From assembly GCA_003645975.1 (NCBI GenBank), contig QNDP01000071.1, positions 1 to 6,750 on the forward strand: 6,750 bases of DNA. Reading direction: 5' to 3'. Of this stretch, positions 4,910-6,750 are shown piece after piece (the first letter of the stretch is position 1; the number at the start of each line of letters is the position of its first letter). Origin of the DNA: Candidatus Hydrothermota bacterium. Lineage in GTDB: Bacteria > Hydrothermota > Hydrothermia > B15-G9. The translations under genes were made by a program, and so were the position numbers. The notes beneath the pieces were generated by a model that saw nothing but the letters and a program-made list of their open reading frames with translations, was not told the DNA's origin and searched no databases.

Positions 4910-6750
4910 CTAAACGATAAATGCTATTGAAAGCGCAGCGACGAGCAAAGCAATGATACCGTAAATCACAAGCCCGGACGACACAGCAATCATCCCGACA
5001 ATCATCGGCAGAACCGAAATGGTTCCGATGAACACCATCGAAAGCGTGAAATCGCGTTTGAGCGCATATTCCCAGACAGCGAATAGGACGAAAAGAACGA
5101 TCAGGTTGACCACCAGAACACCAAGCGCTTCGGTAAGGGTTATCGTCGAACTCGCCTTCACGATGGCCAGAAGCAGCAATATTCCTATGATCTTCAGCCA
5201 CTTCTTCGGATCTTCGTTCTTCAACAGGCCGCCGAACAGCACAAAGATCGACCCGAATTTAAGCAAATCGCCTGTAAGCCAACGATTTATTGCGGAATTA
5301 AATGGCAGTCTCTCCCAAATGGGCGTTACGCTGAGCGAACTCACGGCTGTAACGGCCAGTCCGAGTTTGAACCTTAGCCATTCGAGCAGTGAAACAACGC
5401 CTATGAACAGCACGCCAAGCCCGAATGCGACGGCTGCATCGATGAGTTTTATCCGATGACGCCTGTAAGCCGCAAGCCAAGCCAGCACAAACGCAGTGGC
5501 AATAAGTATCACACGCGTTGGTATGGTGCCTGAGATGTAAGTCGTTATGAAGTTCGTGTAAGGCATTGCGGTGTAGTAGAATTGTGCTATCACGCCGGGT
5601 AGCACTGAATAAACCGGCAATATAGCGCCGAAGATGAGTCCGACGAGCAAGTATTTAGCGCCAACCTTGTAGTCTAACTGATTGCGCAGGAAGCCCTTAA
5701 CGATGAAGAACACGACAATCATCGCCCAAACAAGCATCAAGATCGTGCGCAGGATGTATCTGATTGAGTCCCAAGCTGTTTTCTTGTAAAACTCACGAGT
5801 CCATTTCTCCGGAACTTTGAGGTAGATGTCGGGGCCTTGAGGTTCATCGCCTTGCACGGAAACATCGAGCCGCACTTTCGCTTCACCGACAAACGGCTTG
5901 CTGCTTTCCCATCCGAGCTCGTGGTCAGTGCGATGTTCGCGCTTCTCGCTCTCCGACTTGTAAAGCTGATACCCGCTCAAATTGAACCCATGCTCCTCAA
6001 GATACTGCGCCGCTATAACTTTTGCGGAATCGAGTGGCAGATCAGCGCCAGCAGCCGTCTCCGGCAGCGTGTGCTCGAACTGATAAATCCATGCTTTGTT
6101 AGAACCATCGCTCGATTCGGCGATCCTGACAGTGAACTCTTCGGTTTCCAAAGGCTTAAACCATCTAACAGTCCATGCACCGCTCGGCCGATATGTCCTA
6201 AAGAAGCTGTCCACAACGGCGAATCCGCCGTGAACCCGCATGTAAACCTCTTGGGTGTCCCATCTCTCGACATTGAAAACTGCGATGCCGTGATAGTCCT
6301 TTAGGTCATAACCCTTTGATTTCAGGAAATCTTCGGAGATTTTGACGGCGTCTTTCGGTCTCAGCTTCACTTTCAGGTCATGGCCAAGTCGATATGGTTT
6401 GAACAGTGCAACCAGCAACACGCCGACGACCAACGCTCCGACCCCGATGATTCCCCATTTCGGAATTCTCGAAAATTCAGGTCTTTCAACTGCAACTGTT
6501 TCGACCTCCTCTTCGACGGATGGCGGCAGGTTGGCCTCGTTCGTAAGCGATTCGGAAGGCTCAAATTCGCCGCGTTTGAGATACCTGACCAGCGAGATGA
6601 CGAACGGGATGGCGAAGATTCCGACTCCTATGACTGCCGCAATCTTGAGGTATAAGCTCTTGCCGATGAACAGGTAATATGCGAAGAAGAACGCATCGAC
6701 AGCGTAATGTAACACAATCGGCGACACGATGCCCATCCTGAGCATGAGGA
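4910..6750 (-). CDS. CPBP-family intramembrane protease-like membrane protein, 5' end off the window
   Basis: At least 611 residues of a polytopic membrane protein. The frame is still open at base 6750 (a CTC codon precedes the first visible ATG and no ribosome site is visible), so the true start lies outside. The first residues, GIVSPIVLHYAVDAF (5-19), match the last conserved motif of CPBP (CAAX protease/Abi) metalloproteases, where His13 and Asp17 form an HxxxD/N pair; the EExxxR and FxxxH motifs would lie off the window. Membrane segments follow at about 10-28, 32-54 and 97-116. A large soluble region (about 117-325) contains two similar units (about 131-155 and 239-262, pattern A-x(5,8)-L-x-x-x/H-G-[YF]-[DN]-L-x-x-Y) resembling PepSY-like exported modules. 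About eight more membrane segments follow between 330 and 611. From memory, similar long proteins occur annotated as CPBP proteases in Acidobacteria and relatives. Catalysis and substrate are not established. The stop is TAG at 4912-4910. Confidence 0.75.
   Translation of the reverse strand, partial: LMLRMGIVSPIVLHYAVDAFFFAYYLFIGKSLYLKIAAVIGVGIFAIPFVISLVRYLKRGEFEPSESLTNEANLPPSVEEEVETVAVERPEFSRIPKWGIIGVGALVVGVLLVALFKPYRLGHDLKVKLRPKDAVKISEDFLKSKGYDLKDYHGIAVFNVERWDTQEVYMRVHGGFAVVDSFFRTYRPSGAWTVRWFKPLETEEFTVRIAESSDGSNKAWIYQFEHTLPETAAGADLPLDSAKVIAAQYLEEHGFNLSGYQLYKSESEKREHRTDHELGWESSKPFVGEAKVRLDVSVQGDEPQGPDIYLKVPEKWTREFYKKTAWDSIRYILRTILMLVWAMIVVFFIVKGFLRNQLDYKVGAKYLLVGLIFGAILPVYSVLPGVIAQFYYTAMPYTNFITTYISGTIPTRVILIATAFVLAWLAAYRRHRIKLIDAAVAFGLGVLFIGVVSLLEWLRFKLGLAVTAVSSLSVTPIWERLPFNSAINRWLTGDLLKFGSIFVLFGGLLKNEDPKKWLKIIGILLLLAIVKASSTITLTEALGVLVVNLIVLFVLFAVWEYALKRDFTLSMVFIGTISVLPMIVGMIAVSSGLVIYGIIALLVAALSIAFIV

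Noticed and set aside
4857..5201. Minus-strand 114-codon frame overlapping the end of the membrane protein gene
   Set aside because: It is an out-of-frame shadow of the membrane protein, rich in Cys, His, Arg and Asp, with no credible start signal.

Overview
The window is bacterial DNA of moderate GC content. It holds four convincing protein genes, all on the minus strand, so transcription runs from right to left. A short GC-rich stretch at the far left appears to be the end of a plus-strand transcription unit. A lipoprotein signal, PEGA domain and Shine-Dalgarno sites close to AAGGAGGT point to a bacterium. The compact 430-residue asparaginyl-tRNA synthetase resembles, from memory, those of Thermus-like bacteria and archaea. 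I cannot place the organism from sequence alone. An uncultured lineage of the FCB/WOR-3 kind is only a guess. There are no IS elements, CRISPR arrays, tRNAs or rRNAs that I can support.

Layout from right to left, in the direction of transcription. (1) 6750-4910 is a large membrane protein whose start lies beyond the right edge. Its first visible residues look like the last motif of a CPBP (CAAX protease/Abi) intramembrane protease. They are followed by a duplicated extracytoplasmic-looking module and about eight further membrane segments. (2) 4656-3814 is an unrecognised exported or membrane-anchored helical protein of 280 residues, with its own good promoter about 100 nt upstream. (3) 3813-3426 is a 388-bp gap holding a possible 63-codon gene (3681-3490) and a promoter that abuts the asnS start codon. 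(4) 3425-2133 is asnS. (5) 2104-2015 is a possible 29-residue leader peptide with a hairpin, overlapping by ATGA the start of (6) 2018-174, a clostripain-like (C11) lipoprotein with PEGA and Asp-rich C-terminal domains. Two intrinsic terminators of opposite polarity (76-104 and 108-151) close the convergent junction at the left edge.

The genes do not form an obvious pathway: one housekeeping translation gene lies among envelope and proteolysis genes. asnS and the clostripain gene may be co-transcribed, because no terminator separates them. The most interesting points are a His in place of the usual Asp beside the catalytic Cys of the C11 peptidase, the uORF/hairpin leader before that gene, an apparently leaderless asnS, and the large duplicated module attached to the CPBP-like protease.
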